64,000 nucleotides of DNA, taken from Candidatus Fermentithermobacillaceae bacterium. GTDB lineage: Bacteria > Bacillota > Sulfobacillia > Fermentithermobacillales > DUSS01. The stretch is taken from assembly GCA_012842495.1 (NCBI GenBank), contig DUSS01000070.1, positions 1-64,000 on the forward strand. The letters run 5' to 3'. The notes below the pieces were generated by a model. The model made no database searches, was not told the origin of the DNA, and saw only the letters and a list, made by a program, of their open reading frames with translations. Positions 31,793-39,564 of this stretch are shown here, piece after piece (the first letter of the stretch is position 1; the number at the start of each line of letters is the position of its first letter). A program made the translations under genes and the position numbers.

Positions 31793-32285
31793 GTCTTCTC
31801 TTGGCGTCGAAGGTCTTGAGACCTTCGAGAACAGCTAGAGCTACCACCGCACCGATGAGGGCGGTGAAAAGTTGGGTCAGGGTCATGGCTGCGTACACGG
31901 GAGCGGGTACCTTCGTACCCGTCATAATCAGGTATTTAATGCCCCCCGTCATAACGAGGAACTTGACTACGGCGGCAAGACCCAATCCCAGATGTTTTTG
32001 GTACCGCCCAACGTATCCGGATATCAGCGCCAGTGAGACGTTGCCCGCGATGATCACGGGGATGACAGGCGCAAACTTCATAATGCCGACGAGAAAAGCG
32101 GCCCAAGGGGTGATGATGCCGACAGCTACGCCGCTCCATGGGGAAATGAAAAGGGCCGCCACGTACAGAATGGCGTTGATCACAGGCCCCGTGATGTACT
32201 GGTGAAGTCCAAGCGATTGGAACGCAAGAGCTAACGCAGCCAGCACGGCAGTTCTGACCAAGACGAATACAGCTTTTTGGCGCAT
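31779..32285 (-). CDS. ECF-type S-component-like membrane protein leading the hydrogenase operon
   Basis: 168 aa with about five predicted helices: VLVRTAVLAALALAFQSLG, INAILYVAALFISPWSGVAVG, VIPVIIAGNVSLALISGYVG and a C-terminal helix. The GxxxxA-rich helices and the loop after the second helix resemble ECF transporter S components. ATG at 32285 follows GGGGGA. Its end overlaps the HydS-like gene by 14 bp, so it is the first cistron of the operon. A vitamin substrate is not evident; delivery of a precursor or a membrane anchor are alternatives. Confidence 0.72.
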   Translation of the reverse strand: MRQKAVFVLVRTAVLAALALAFQSLGLHQYITGPVINAILYVAALFISPWSGVAVGIITPWAAFLVGIMKFAPVIPVIIAGNVSLALISGYVGRYQKHLGLGLAAVVKFLVMTGGIKYLIMTGTKVPAPVYAAMTLTQLFTALIGAVVALAVLEGLKTFDAKRRHEST

Positions 32286-32362
32286 AGCGCATCCCCCAAT
32301 TTCTCCTGGATATCTGCGGGAAAAAATTGGCTCTTAAAACTATTCCAATTCTTTGGCTAATG

Positions 32363-32383
32363 CTTGTGCCCACAAGTATTATA
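32363..32383 (-). promoter_or_regulatory. Predicted promoter and palindromic operator of the hydrogenase operon
   Basis: On the minus strand a perfect -10 TATAAT (32383-32378) precedes the palindrome CTTGTG-N2-CACAAG (32376-32363). The expected transcription start (~32371) falls inside the palindrome, which would let a repressor block initiation. The -35 is poor. ATTATAAT is itself symmetrical, so a -10 also exists for the plus strand. The arms TTGTG/CACAA recall Rex, but the spacing (2 bp rather than 8) does not fit. The leader to the first gene is about 86 nt. Confidence 0.45.
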
Positions 32384-32423
32384 ATGAAGAGACAAAGGTG
32401 GTGTAAATACTCGAAAAGTCAGT

Positions 32424-32457
32424 TGGCTCAGCCATTGCTGCAGTAATGGCTGAGCCA
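32424..32457 (-). terminator. Strong stem-loop between the ABC operon and the hydrogenase operon
   Basis: TGGCTCAGCCATT (32424-32436) and AATGGCTGAGCCA (32445-32457) form a perfect 13-bp stem with an 8-nt loop. It lies 120 bp past the stop of the ABC ATPase gene on the minus strand, with TTTT five bases after the stem. The 293-bp gap 32286-32578 holds this hairpin and the hydrogenase promoter and nothing else I can support. Confidence 0.65.
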
Positions 32458-32578
32458 TTTGGGAAGGTTGAGACGTGCGGATAACGATCACGCTCTTAGA
32501 GTTTGAGTCGGCTCGAGATCTGATCAAATCAAGCCCGGAAGCAAAACAATCTCGAAGACAACTGCCTGCAATCTAAGA

Positions 32579-33883
32579 TTAGCTATTTCGATTGAACCGG
32601 GTAACGTCTCCATCGGAATTCGTGGCATCTTCCAAGAACACCTGTCCCGTGTCCTCGTCATAGTAGAGAATCTCCGCGTACCTCCCCCAATCGATTAGGG
32701 TTTCCACCCTATGCAAAGCTTCTGCGGGGGTGAGGTGTTTCTCCAGGATCTCCACGAAAAAGTCCTTGGGCATCCTGCGATTGCGCTTGGACTCGAGCAC
32801 TCTTATCATCCGCTTGAGTTCGGGAACGGCCGAAAGCGCCTGTGCCCGGAAGATCTCTTTTCGTTCGAGGACGCCGGCGTCGGCGAATCTCTCTCCGACT
32901 TCGGTGAGCTCGACGTCTCCGCCCTCTACCCTGGCAAAACCCAGCATCTCCGCAGCTTCTACCAGCGGAAGGAGATCGTCGTATTCGAGCAGGAGGTCGT
33001 GGGCGACCTCGGGAAGGTCCGCTTTGGAGCCCAGGTCCCGGAGGAGCTCGATGAACCCTGTCATGGCTCCGACCGGCGCCATCGGAATCTCCCGCCGTTC
33101 GACTGCGGCGATCTTGGGTTTCATCTCCTTTCTCGTAAGGATGGAATAGATGGAGTCAACCATCGAGAGAAACCGCGGATCTTGCCGGTCCATGCCCGAG
33201 ACAGTGTTGGGAATCTCCGCTATCACCCGGCCCGGGTCCCGCGACAGGAGGACGATTCGGGAAGCGAGGAAGGCAGCCTCCTCTATGTTATGCGTGACCA
33301 CGACGATGGCCTTGGTGGGAATGCGGTGCTCCTCCCAAAGATCAAGGAGGTCGCGTCTCAAGTTTTCGGCAGTAAGCACGTCGAGCCCGGAGAAAGCTTC
33401 GTCCATCAGAAGGATCTCGGGGTTAACCGCAAGGGCTCTGGCAAAACCGACCCTCTGCCTCATCCCCCCGGAAATCTCCTTTGGATAGGCGCTTTCGAAT
33501 CCGTCCAAGCCTATCATATCTATCATCTCGAGCGCTCTTTGCCGCCGCTCCTCTTCGTCCAGGCTGGACCTGAGGAGACCGAGTTCCACGTTCTCCAATA
33601 CGGTGAGCCAGGGGAAAATCGCAAAAGTCTGGAATACCATGGCGACTTTGGGGTTCGGCCCCTTGAGAAGCTTTCCCATGCAAAGCACTTCTCCCGCCGA
33701 TGGCTCGATTAGCCCGGCCATGATCCTCAGGAGCGTAGACTTGCCCGAGCCCGACGGACCCAGGACCGCGACGATTTCATCCCTGTTTACCACCAGGTTT
33801 ATGTCTTCAAGCACTTTGAGTTCGGACGTTCCATGCCCGAACTTCTTCTCCACGTGTCTTAGCTCGATTAGCGGCCCGTTCAA
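32579..33883 (-). CDS. NitT/TauT-type ABC transporter ATPase with AAA-associated C-terminal domain
   Basis: 434 aa. Residues 1-255 are an ABC ATPase of the nitrate/sulfonate/taurine class: Walker A GPSGSGKST, Q-loop MVFQTFAIFPWLTV, signature SGGMRQRVGFARAL, Walker B LLMDEAFSGLD and a following VVVTHNIEEA. Residues ~265-420 form the AAA-associated domain (AEMLGFARVEGGDVELTEVG, EILEKHLTPAEALHRVETLIDWGRYAE), a winged-helix-like unit seen in transporters of unknown substrate. The start is a TTG at 33883 after GGAGGAG. It pairs with the double permease 158 bp upstream. No periplasmic-type binding protein is nearby. Confidence 0.9.
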   Translation of the reverse strand: MNGPLIELRHVEKKFGHGTSELKVLEDINLVVNRDEIVAVLGPSGSGKSTLLRIMAGLIEPSAGEVLCMGKLLKGPNPKVAMVFQTFAIFPWLTVLENVELGLLRSSLDEEERRQRALEMIDMIGLDGFESAYPKEISGGMRQRVGFARALAVNPEILLMDEAFSGLDVLTAENLRRDLLDLWEEHRIPTKAIVVVTHNIEEAAFLASRIVLLSRDPGRVIAEIPNTVSGMDRQDPRFLSMVDSIYSILTRKEMKPKIAAVERREIPMAPVGAMTGFIELLRDLGSKADLPEVAHDLLLEYDDLLPLVEAAEMLGFARVEGGDVELTEVGERFADAGVLERKEIFRAQALSAVPELKRMIRVLESKRNRRMPKDFFVEILEKHLTPAEALHRVETLIDWGRYAEILYYDEDTGQVFLEDATNSDGDVTRFNRNS

Positions 33884-34041
33884 GCCATCTCCTCCTTTCT
33901 CCGGCTTCTACTCCCGCGTCATCCGGCGCAGTATCCCCTGGCGGTCATCGCCGGATCGAGCTGCGTTTGGATCCGGGTCGGTTCGTCGCCGGGTAACTCC
34001 GCCCGCGACCTGAATTCTTAACGCAGCTGGCGCCGGGACTC

Positions 34042-35859
34042 TTAGAACGCCGCTTTCATTTCCTCCGCCTTCTCATAGAGTTTTCGCCAGAAGAACCTGT
34101 TCACGACCACAACTATGATCGACATCACGGCTATGCCGGTGACGATAGCCGTCCAGTCCCCTTTCGAGGTGGACTCGGCGATAAAGGCACCAAGCCCTGT
34201 AGCTTCGAGTCGCGTGGCACCCCACGAAGTAACTTCCGCAACTATGCTCGCGTTCCACGCGCCCCCTGCAGCTGTCACCGCCCCGGTGACGACCGACGGG
34301 AAAATCGCAGGCAGTATGAAGTACTTCCATCGTGCAAAACCCCTCAACCGGTACACCCTGGCAGCCTCGTCCAGGTCCCGGGGGATGGACATAGTCCCTC
34401 CGATTACGTTGAACAGGAGATACCACTGTGTTCCCAGCATCATTAGGGGGACGGCCCCGAGTTCGAAGTTTACCTTGTACCTGACGTAAAGCATGGTTAC
34501 GAAAGGAAACAGCATGTTTGCAGGGAATGAAGCGGCGATCTGGACAATTGGCTGCGCCACCTTTCGCAACCTTGGATTCGTCCCGATTTTTACTCCCACG
34601 GGCACCGTCCACAACATACCTAGGAAAACAGACGCCATGACCCTGAGAAACGTTAGGAATCCCAGGTAAAAGGCGTCCACAACCAGTTTGAGGTGGGCCG
34701 TCCTCAAAAGGAACACCAGCCCCTGAACCCCGGAATACAGTCCGTAAGCGAGGAAGAGCGCGAGGAAGCCTTTGGCCAGAACTACGGTAGCATTCCAGAG
34801 CCACCGGACGAACCTTTGCCGGGAAGGCCCCATCTCCCGAAGGGATCTCGTAATGAACACCGTCGCATTACCGGCTAACCAGGAGACTCCCCTTACCACC
34901 GGTTGCGTAAGGCGACCGAGATTGTCAAGAACGAAGGACCTTTTAAAGAGGTCGAGCACGAGCGATTCGCTTTCGTCAACCCCTCCCGCCAGCTCTAACT
35001 TGAACTTATCAGACCACGCCACCAGCGGGCGCCATATCAGCTGGTCGCTCAACACGATGATGATAGCCATTGTAACGAGGGATGACATCAGGGCGGCTAC
35101 GTTGGACTCCTCGATAGCCGTCGCCATGTACGAGCCTATCCCGGGAAGTCTCACGTCCTTTCCTAAAACGGTTATAGCTTCGCTCGCGGCAAGGAAAAAC
35201 CATCCTCCACCGAAAGACATCATGCCGTTCCAGACGAGCCCGATCATGGAATAGGGGAGTTCCAGCTTGGTAAAGGTGCGCCACCGGCCCAATCCGAACA
35301 CCGCCGCTGCCTCTTTCAGATCCTTCGGCACGGCACTCAGGGACTGATAGAAACCGAACGTCATGTTCCACGCCTGACTCGTGAAGATGGCGAACACCGA
35401 TGCGAGTTCAAAACCCAGGTTGGAGCCGGGGAACAAGTTAACAAAAGATGCTACGCTTACTGAAAGGAACCCCAACACAGGGACGGACTGCAGGATGTCG
35501 AGAATCGGGATCAGGACCATCTCGGCCACGCGATAGTGACCGGCAACGTACCCGTAAATCAGGGTGAAGATCACGGAAAGGCCGAACGCCAATATCATCC
35601 TGAGTATGGATCGGAAAACGTAGTACGGAAGACTTGCTATGCTTAGGGTTATAGCCCCTGGAGGAAGGCTTGAAGCAATGCTTTCGATTCCCCGGTGAGA
35701 AGATGCTACTACCCAGCCCAGCGCGGCAACGAGCCCGAGGGCCAGGAGGTCCGCAACACCTATCCGCCTTGCGGAGGTTCGTCCTTTCTCCCCATCACAG
35801 GAACGATCACTCCCTTCGAAAGCCTTACCTATACTATTGCGCCGATGCGAAGAGTTCAA
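34042..35859 (-). CDS. Double-domain NitT/TauT-type ABC permease
   Basis: 605 aa, two binding-protein-dependent permease domains fused in one chain. The first (residues ~60-290) ends with the EAA loop LKEAAAVFGLGRWRTFTKLELP; the second (~370-600) has LDEAARVYRLRGFARWKYFILP. Each has five to six predicted helices, and a basic N-terminal extension of ~40 residues precedes the first. The fused permease replaces the usual homodimer. The start is a TTG at 35859 with a weak ribosome site. It is the first gene of a two-gene operon with the ATPase. Without a binding protein, the substrate (anion, sulfonate, metal or thiamine precursor) cannot be told. Confidence 0.9.
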   Translation of the reverse strand: MNSSHRRNSIGKAFEGSDRSCDGEKGRTSARRIGVADLLALGLVAALGWVVASSHRGIESIASSLPPGAITLSIASLPYYVFRSILRMILAFGLSVIFTLIYGYVAGHYRVAEMVLIPILDILQSVPVLGFLSVSVASFVNLFPGSNLGFELASVFAIFTSQAWNMTFGFYQSLSAVPKDLKEAAAVFGLGRWRTFTKLELPYSMIGLVWNGMMSFGGGWFFLAASEAITVLGKDVRLPGIGSYMATAIEESNVAALMSSLVTMAIIIVLSDQLIWRPLVAWSDKFKLELAGGVDESESLVLDLFKRSFVLDNLGRLTQPVVRGVSWLAGNATVFITRSLREMGPSRQRFVRWLWNATVVLAKGFLALFLAYGLYSGVQGLVFLLRTAHLKLVVDAFYLGFLTFLRVMASVFLGMLWTVPVGVKIGTNPRLRKVAQPIVQIAASFPANMLFPFVTMLYVRYKVNFELGAVPLMMLGTQWYLLFNVIGGTMSIPRDLDEAARVYRLRGFARWKYFILPAIFPSVVTGAVTAAGGAWNASIVAEVTSWGATRLEATGLGAFIAESTSKGDWTAIVTGIAVMSIIVVVVNRFFWRKLYEKAEEMKAAF

Positions 35860-35976
35860 GTCTCATCTGCAGACCGCCTCCGCTTTCTCGAGTCACGAGT
35901 TGTTCCACCGTGTTCTTGCATCACTAAGCTCTGAAGGTCATGCCAGGGTTAGTAACCGGCACATCCCACGGGGCAC

Positions 35977-36025
35977 TTGTGTAGCCAACTAGACGGTAGT
36001 ATACTGTGTATGTTCGATATACACA
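35977..36025 (+). promoter_or_regulatory. Promoter with palindromic operator for the gntR-ABC operon
   Basis: TTGTGT (35977-35982) and TATACT (36000-36005) are spaced by 17 bp. A palindrome with 7-bp arms, TGTGTAT (36005-36011) and ATACACA (36019-36025), overlaps the -10 end and the expected start near 36012. This is where a YtrA-type GntR repressor would autoregulate. Confidence 0.65.
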
Positions 36026-36027
36026 CC

Positions 36028-36081
36028 ATGGAGGTGACGGCCCTGGTCTGTCTGGTCAACCCAGGCGTGACGGCTGGTTAA
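36028..36081 (+). CDS. Possible 17-codon leader peptide before gntR
   Basis: An ATG at 36028 opens a 17-codon frame (MEVTALVCLVNPGVTAG) whose TAA directly abuts the gntR ATG (TAAATG). It starts about 16 nt after the predicted transcript start and has no ribosome site. gntR itself has no good ribosome site either, so coupling through this frame is possible. Confidence 0.3.
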   Translation: MEVTALVCLVNPGVTAG

Positions 36082-36462
36082 ATGAGACTTCACCTCTCCA
36101 ACAAGAACCCGACGCCCTACTACCTGCAGATATTTGAGCAGGTAAGGCAACTCATCTTGACCGGTGAGCTTTCGCCCGGCGAGGCTCTGCCGTCCATCAG
36201 GCAGCTTGCCCAGGAGCTCTTCACCAGCGTAATTACGGTGAAGCGAGCCTATCAGGAGCTCGAAGCGGTGGGTCTCATCACCACCAGACCGGGGCTCGGG
36301 ACTTTCGTCGCTGAGTGGGACGAGGAAGGCCGCAGGTCTCTCGCCCTCGGAGCCGCCAGGGAAGCTCTGAGCAGAGCCGTCCGAGAGGCGAAGCGGCTCG
36401 GGCTGTCACCAGAAGAGATCCTGCGTCTTGTGGAATCGTTGTTGACAGAAGAGGAGGTATAG
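36082..36462 (+). CDS. GntR-family transcriptional regulator, YtrA type
   Basis: 126 aa: an N-terminal winged helix (PYYLQIFEQVRQLILTGELSPGEALPSIRQLAQEL, then TVKRAYQELEAVGLITTRPGLGTFV) and a short helical C-terminal dimerisation segment instead of a ligand domain, as in YtrA regulators. These repress an adjacent ABC transporter operon. The stop is five bases before the GTG of the ATPase gene, and a matching palindrome covers the promoter start site. The inducing signal is unknown; relatives respond to wall-active compounds. Confidence 0.92.
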   Translation: MRLHLSNKNPTPYYLQIFEQVRQLILTGELSPGEALPSIRQLAQELFTSVITVKRAYQELEAVGLITTRPGLGTFVAEWDEEGRRSLALGAAREALSRAVREAKRLGLSPEEILRLVESLLTEEEV

Positions 36463-36466
36463 ACCT

Positions 36467-37444
36467 GTGCAGGATGGAATGCTTGCCCTCGAAGTCCGGG
36501 GACTCACGAAGGACTACGGCGATTTCGTCCTCAAAGACGTGTCCTTTTCGTTGCCCCACGGCTATATCATGGGATTCATCGGCCAGAATGGAGCGGGGAA
36601 AAGCACGACCATCAAGTGCATTATGAACCTCGTTCACCCCGACAGCGGATCTATTAAGGTATTCGGAATAGACGCTTTGCGGGACGAGAGGAAGGTCAAA
36701 CAGATGGTCGGGTACGTCGGGGAAGAACAACCTTTTTACGACGAATTTACGGTGTCTCAGATGGCGAGATTCGTCGCCCGTTTCTATCTTCACTGGGACG
36801 AAGGGCTTTTCAAGGGACTTTGCCGCAAGTACGGGATTTCCCCGGACAAAAAAGTCAAAAGCCTCTCTAAAGGCACGCGGGTGAAATTCGCTTTGAGCCT
36901 GGCGCTGGCCCACAAGCCCAGGCTTCTTATCTTGGATGAGCCCATGTCGGGTCTCGACCCGGTCGCCCGTCACGAAGTAGTCCAGGAACTGTTAGATGTC
37001 ATCCAGGACGAAAACCGCTCGGTGTTCTTTTCCAGTCACATCGTCGAGGATCTCGAACGCGTGGCCGACTACATCGGGTTGATCCACCAGGGGACTCTTT
37101 TGTTCTCCAGAGAAAAAGACGACATCCTTTCAAACTGGAAGCGGATAACTCTTCCTGCGGAGCTGGCGCCCAGGCTGAAGCCCTACGCATTTCATACTAA
37201 GGGAACCCCGGAAAGCACACGTACGGGGCACGCAACTGCTTCTCTCCAGAAAGCTCCGGTTACGGTGGTGGTGAACAGATTTGTGGATCTCATAAGGGAC
37301 TTCCCGGAGATTCAGCGGTCAGATGGCATCGAAGTTCAGAGTCTAGGTCTTGAGGACATCATGCTCGTCGTCGCCGAAAAGGAACGGTCCGGCTTGAGCC
37401 TGAGCGCAGGTGACCGCTGTTCAGCTCCTTTGAGCTCTTTTTGA
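36467..37444 (+). CDS. ABC transporter ATPase (YtrB-like)
   Basis: 325 aa. ABC domain with Walker A GQNGAGKST, Q-loop GEEQPFYDEFTV, signature SKGTRVKFALSLALAHKP, Walker B LLILDEPMSGLD and the switch FFSSHIVEDLERVADYI. The signature is SKG rather than SGG, as is usual for this exporter subfamily. A C-terminal ~90 residues is family-specific. The start is the GTG at 36467 after GAGGAGGT. It follows gntR by five bases and precedes the permease by 13 bp. It powers the ABC-2-type partner. Confidence 0.92.
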   Translation: MQDGMLALEVRGLTKDYGDFVLKDVSFSLPHGYIMGFIGQNGAGKSTTIKCIMNLVHPDSGSIKVFGIDALRDERKVKQMVGYVGEEQPFYDEFTVSQMARFVARFYLHWDEGLFKGLCRKYGISPDKKVKSLSKGTRVKFALSLALAHKPRLLILDEPMSGLDPVARHEVVQELLDVIQDENRSVFFSSHIVEDLERVADYIGLIHQGTLLFSREKDDILSNWKRITLPAELAPRLKPYAFHTKGTPESTRTGHATASLQKAPVTVVVNRFVDLIRDFPEIQRSDGIEVQSLGLEDIMLVVAEKERSGLSLSAGDRCSAPLSSF

Positions 37445-37457
37445 GGAGGTTTTCAAC

Positions 37458-38117
37458 ATGGTGGAACTGATTAGAAAGGATATCTTGTTAAACTCCAAAA
37501 CCCTCATGCAGTTGGCGGCATTCGCGGGGATAGCCATCCTGGCTTTTTCCCGCTTGGAATCGGGCATGGCCTTTGTCGTCGCTTGGAGTATGATGATACC
37601 CTATTCCTACGCTCTGATGAGCTGCTACACTGAAGAACTCAACAAGGGACTAGCCTTTTGCAGGAGCCTTCCGATTTCCGCCTCGACCATCGTGTGGAGC
37701 AAATTCGCCAGCGCCACCGTGGTAACCCTGGCTTCCGGGGCATACCTTTTCGTCCTCGGCCGTCTCGCCAGTTATCTCGGTTGGCTGAGACCGGACCCCT
37801 CGCTCCCTTTTGGCGCAGCGCTGACCCTCCCGTGGATCGCCGTGTTCGTAATTCAAGGAGTGTTTCTGCTCCTTTTCTTCGCTTACGGGTACAAGCGGGC
37901 GCAGTCCATCACCACGATGCTGCCCCTGTTGTTTCTGATACCCCTGGTACTCCCTCAACCCATCAGAACGAAGCTATCTGCGTCTATTACGGCATTGTTC
38001 GGAGGCACACCCGATCTCCGGTCCATTCTGCCTTCCCTCGTCGCTCTGGCTTTCGGTATAGACGTTCTTCTCACGTGGCGGGCAAGCAAGGTGTTCGAAG
38101 CGAAAGACATACCTTGA
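37458..38117 (+). CDS. ABC-2-type transporter permease
   Basis: 219 aa with six predicted helices (LAAFAGIAILAF, VVAWSMMIPYSYALMSCYTEE, LASGAYLFVLGRLASYLGW, FVIQGVFLLLFFAYGY and others). The segment LNKGLAFCRSLPISASTIVWSKF is characteristic of ABC-2 permeases that pair with YtrB-like ATPases. ATG at 37458 follows GAGGAGG. A strong terminator follows the stop. The substrate may be a peptide or wall-active compound. Confidence 0.9.
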   Translation: MVELIRKDILLNSKTLMQLAAFAGIAILAFSRLESGMAFVVAWSMMIPYSYALMSCYTEELNKGLAFCRSLPISASTIVWSKFASATVVTLASGAYLFVLGRLASYLGWLRPDPSLPFGAALTLPWIAVFVIQGVFLLLFFAYGYKRAQSITTMLPLLFLIPLVLPQPIRTKLSASITALFGGTPDLRSILPSLVALAFGIDVLLTWRASKVFEAKDIP

Positions 38118-38133
38118 AAGGCCCGAATACAGA

Positions 38134-38163
38134 GGGGCTAATGCTGCAGATTAGCCCCCTTTT
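38134..38163 (+). terminator. Intrinsic terminator of the gntR-ABC operon
   Basis: GGGGCTAAT and ATTAGCCCC (38134-38158) form a perfect 9-bp stem with a 7-nt loop (GCTGCAG), followed by CTTTT. It separates this operon from the convergent MFS gene. Confidence 0.92.
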
Positions 38164-38177
38164 GCAGCGGTTAGCGA

Positions 38178-39461
38178 TCACAGAGCACAAGGGAGCCTGG
38201 ACCGGTGGCGTGGCATGCAGGCCTCCTGGCCCTGCCGGCCCAATGGCACGAGCCCCAGAAGGCCGGCGGCAGCTACCGTTGTAATCACCCGGACGGCGAA
38301 ACTCAGGTCCAGGGCCGGGGTGAGGCCGAACGACTCGCAAAACCATACTCCCGCCACAGGCCAAACGAAACCGGAAAGTCCCACCACGACGTTGAAGAGG
38401 GACACGTAGTACGACCTGGTGGCCCCGGGCGAAACGTCGAGCAAACCGTTGAACAGCGAAAGGGCAAACCCCGCTCCGAAGAAACCCGCGAGCACGTTTA
38501 GACCGAGGTAGACATAGGGAGAACGCCAGTGAGCGTAGACCAGGGGAAACAGGATGTGAGCTCCGGCGGTGAGGACGAGCACCTTAGGATTACCCCATTT
38601 CTCGCTCCAGTATCCCCACTTTTTGTAGGCTAAGAAGGAAGCGACGCCGGCCCCGATGGAGAACATCCCGAGCCAGGTGTTGGATAGGCCCATGATTTTG
38701 ACCCACAGGATGGTCCACAGCGCCGCAGGAAAGTGAAATCCCAGGTGTATAACGAACACCGCCAGAATAAACCGCACGAACCTCAAGTCCCGGAGAGTTT
38801 CTCTGATCGCGCGCAAGCCGCTAGGCGCTCCTTTCCTCTCGCCGGGATCCAGCGGCCTTTCCTCGAGTTTTCTTAAGTACGCCCAGGAGCCGAGGAGAAA
38901 ACCGTAGGATACCAGGTACAGCACGGCATAGTTCACGGGCCACGCCACAAGGTCGAGGAAAACTCCGGCTACCATGGTGGACACCAGCGAAACCAGAGTG
39001 CACACCATGTTCCTTTCTCCAAAGATTCTACTCCTGAGCTCCGCCGTGAACATTTCTCCCATCATAGCTGTCCAAGCTATTCCCGCCATGGTACCCGGCA
39101 CGTTCATGAGAGCAAACGCCAGGACGAAGACCCAGCTTTTCTTCTCAGCCGGCCCGGGCACGAGAGGGAGCAAGGCGAAGGCGACGAAGAACGTCCGGTG
39201 GATGATGGATGCGACCAGCGTCGGCTTCAGGCGGTTCTCGAATTTGTCTATCAGCAGAGCCGAGGGGATTTGCGCCAAGAGCCCCGCAAGAGCCGGAAGC
39301 GAAGTCAAAAGACCCAGGAGGTAGTCGGAAGCGCCGAGCTTTACGGCGAAAGCTCCCCAAAAGGGCGTCGTGAGACCTGCCATAACCGAGTAGAGCGAAC
39401 CGTCGACGAGGCTCGTAACGGCGTTCTTACGCTCTACGGGATCGGGGATATACTCGCACAA
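38178..39461 (-). CDS. Major facilitator superfamily transporter
   Basis: 427 aa with twelve predicted helices. An early loop DYLLGLLTSLPALAGLLAQIPSALLIDKF matches the MFS helix 2-3 signature region, and GFFGAGFALSLFNGLLD with DVSPGATRSYYVSLFNVVVGLSGF resembles the family group annotated as MFS transporters of unknown drug or sugar specificity. The start is a TTG at 39461, and the C-terminus is hydrophilic. It converges on the ABC exporter with a terminator between them. The substrate is unknown. Confidence 0.87.
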   Translation of the reverse strand: MCEYIPDPVERKNAVTSLVDGSLYSVMAGLTTPFWGAFAVKLGASDYLLGLLTSLPALAGLLAQIPSALLIDKFENRLKPTLVASIIHRTFFVAFALLPLVPGPAEKKSWVFVLAFALMNVPGTMAGIAWTAMMGEMFTAELRSRIFGERNMVCTLVSLVSTMVAGVFLDLVAWPVNYAVLYLVSYGFLLGSWAYLRKLEERPLDPGERKGAPSGLRAIRETLRDLRFVRFILAVFVIHLGFHFPAALWTILWVKIMGLSNTWLGMFSIGAGVASFLAYKKWGYWSEKWGNPKVLVLTAGAHILFPLVYAHWRSPYVYLGLNVLAGFFGAGFALSLFNGLLDVSPGATRSYYVSLFNVVVGLSGFVWPVAGVWFCESFGLTPALDLSFAVRVITTVAAAGLLGLVPLGRQGQEACMPRHRSRLPCAL

Positions 39462-39564
39462 TCTCTTCGTCGGTGATCCGCTCTCCTCCCAGAACAGCCT
39501 GACGACAGTACGGCAAAGGCTTATAGCAAGACCTCCCGGCGAAATTCCCCGCCGGACTTCGAAG

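Noticed and set aside
32363-32376. Rex operator at the hydrogenase promoter
   Set aside because: Rex sites have TTGTG and CACAA about eight bases apart; here the gap is two.
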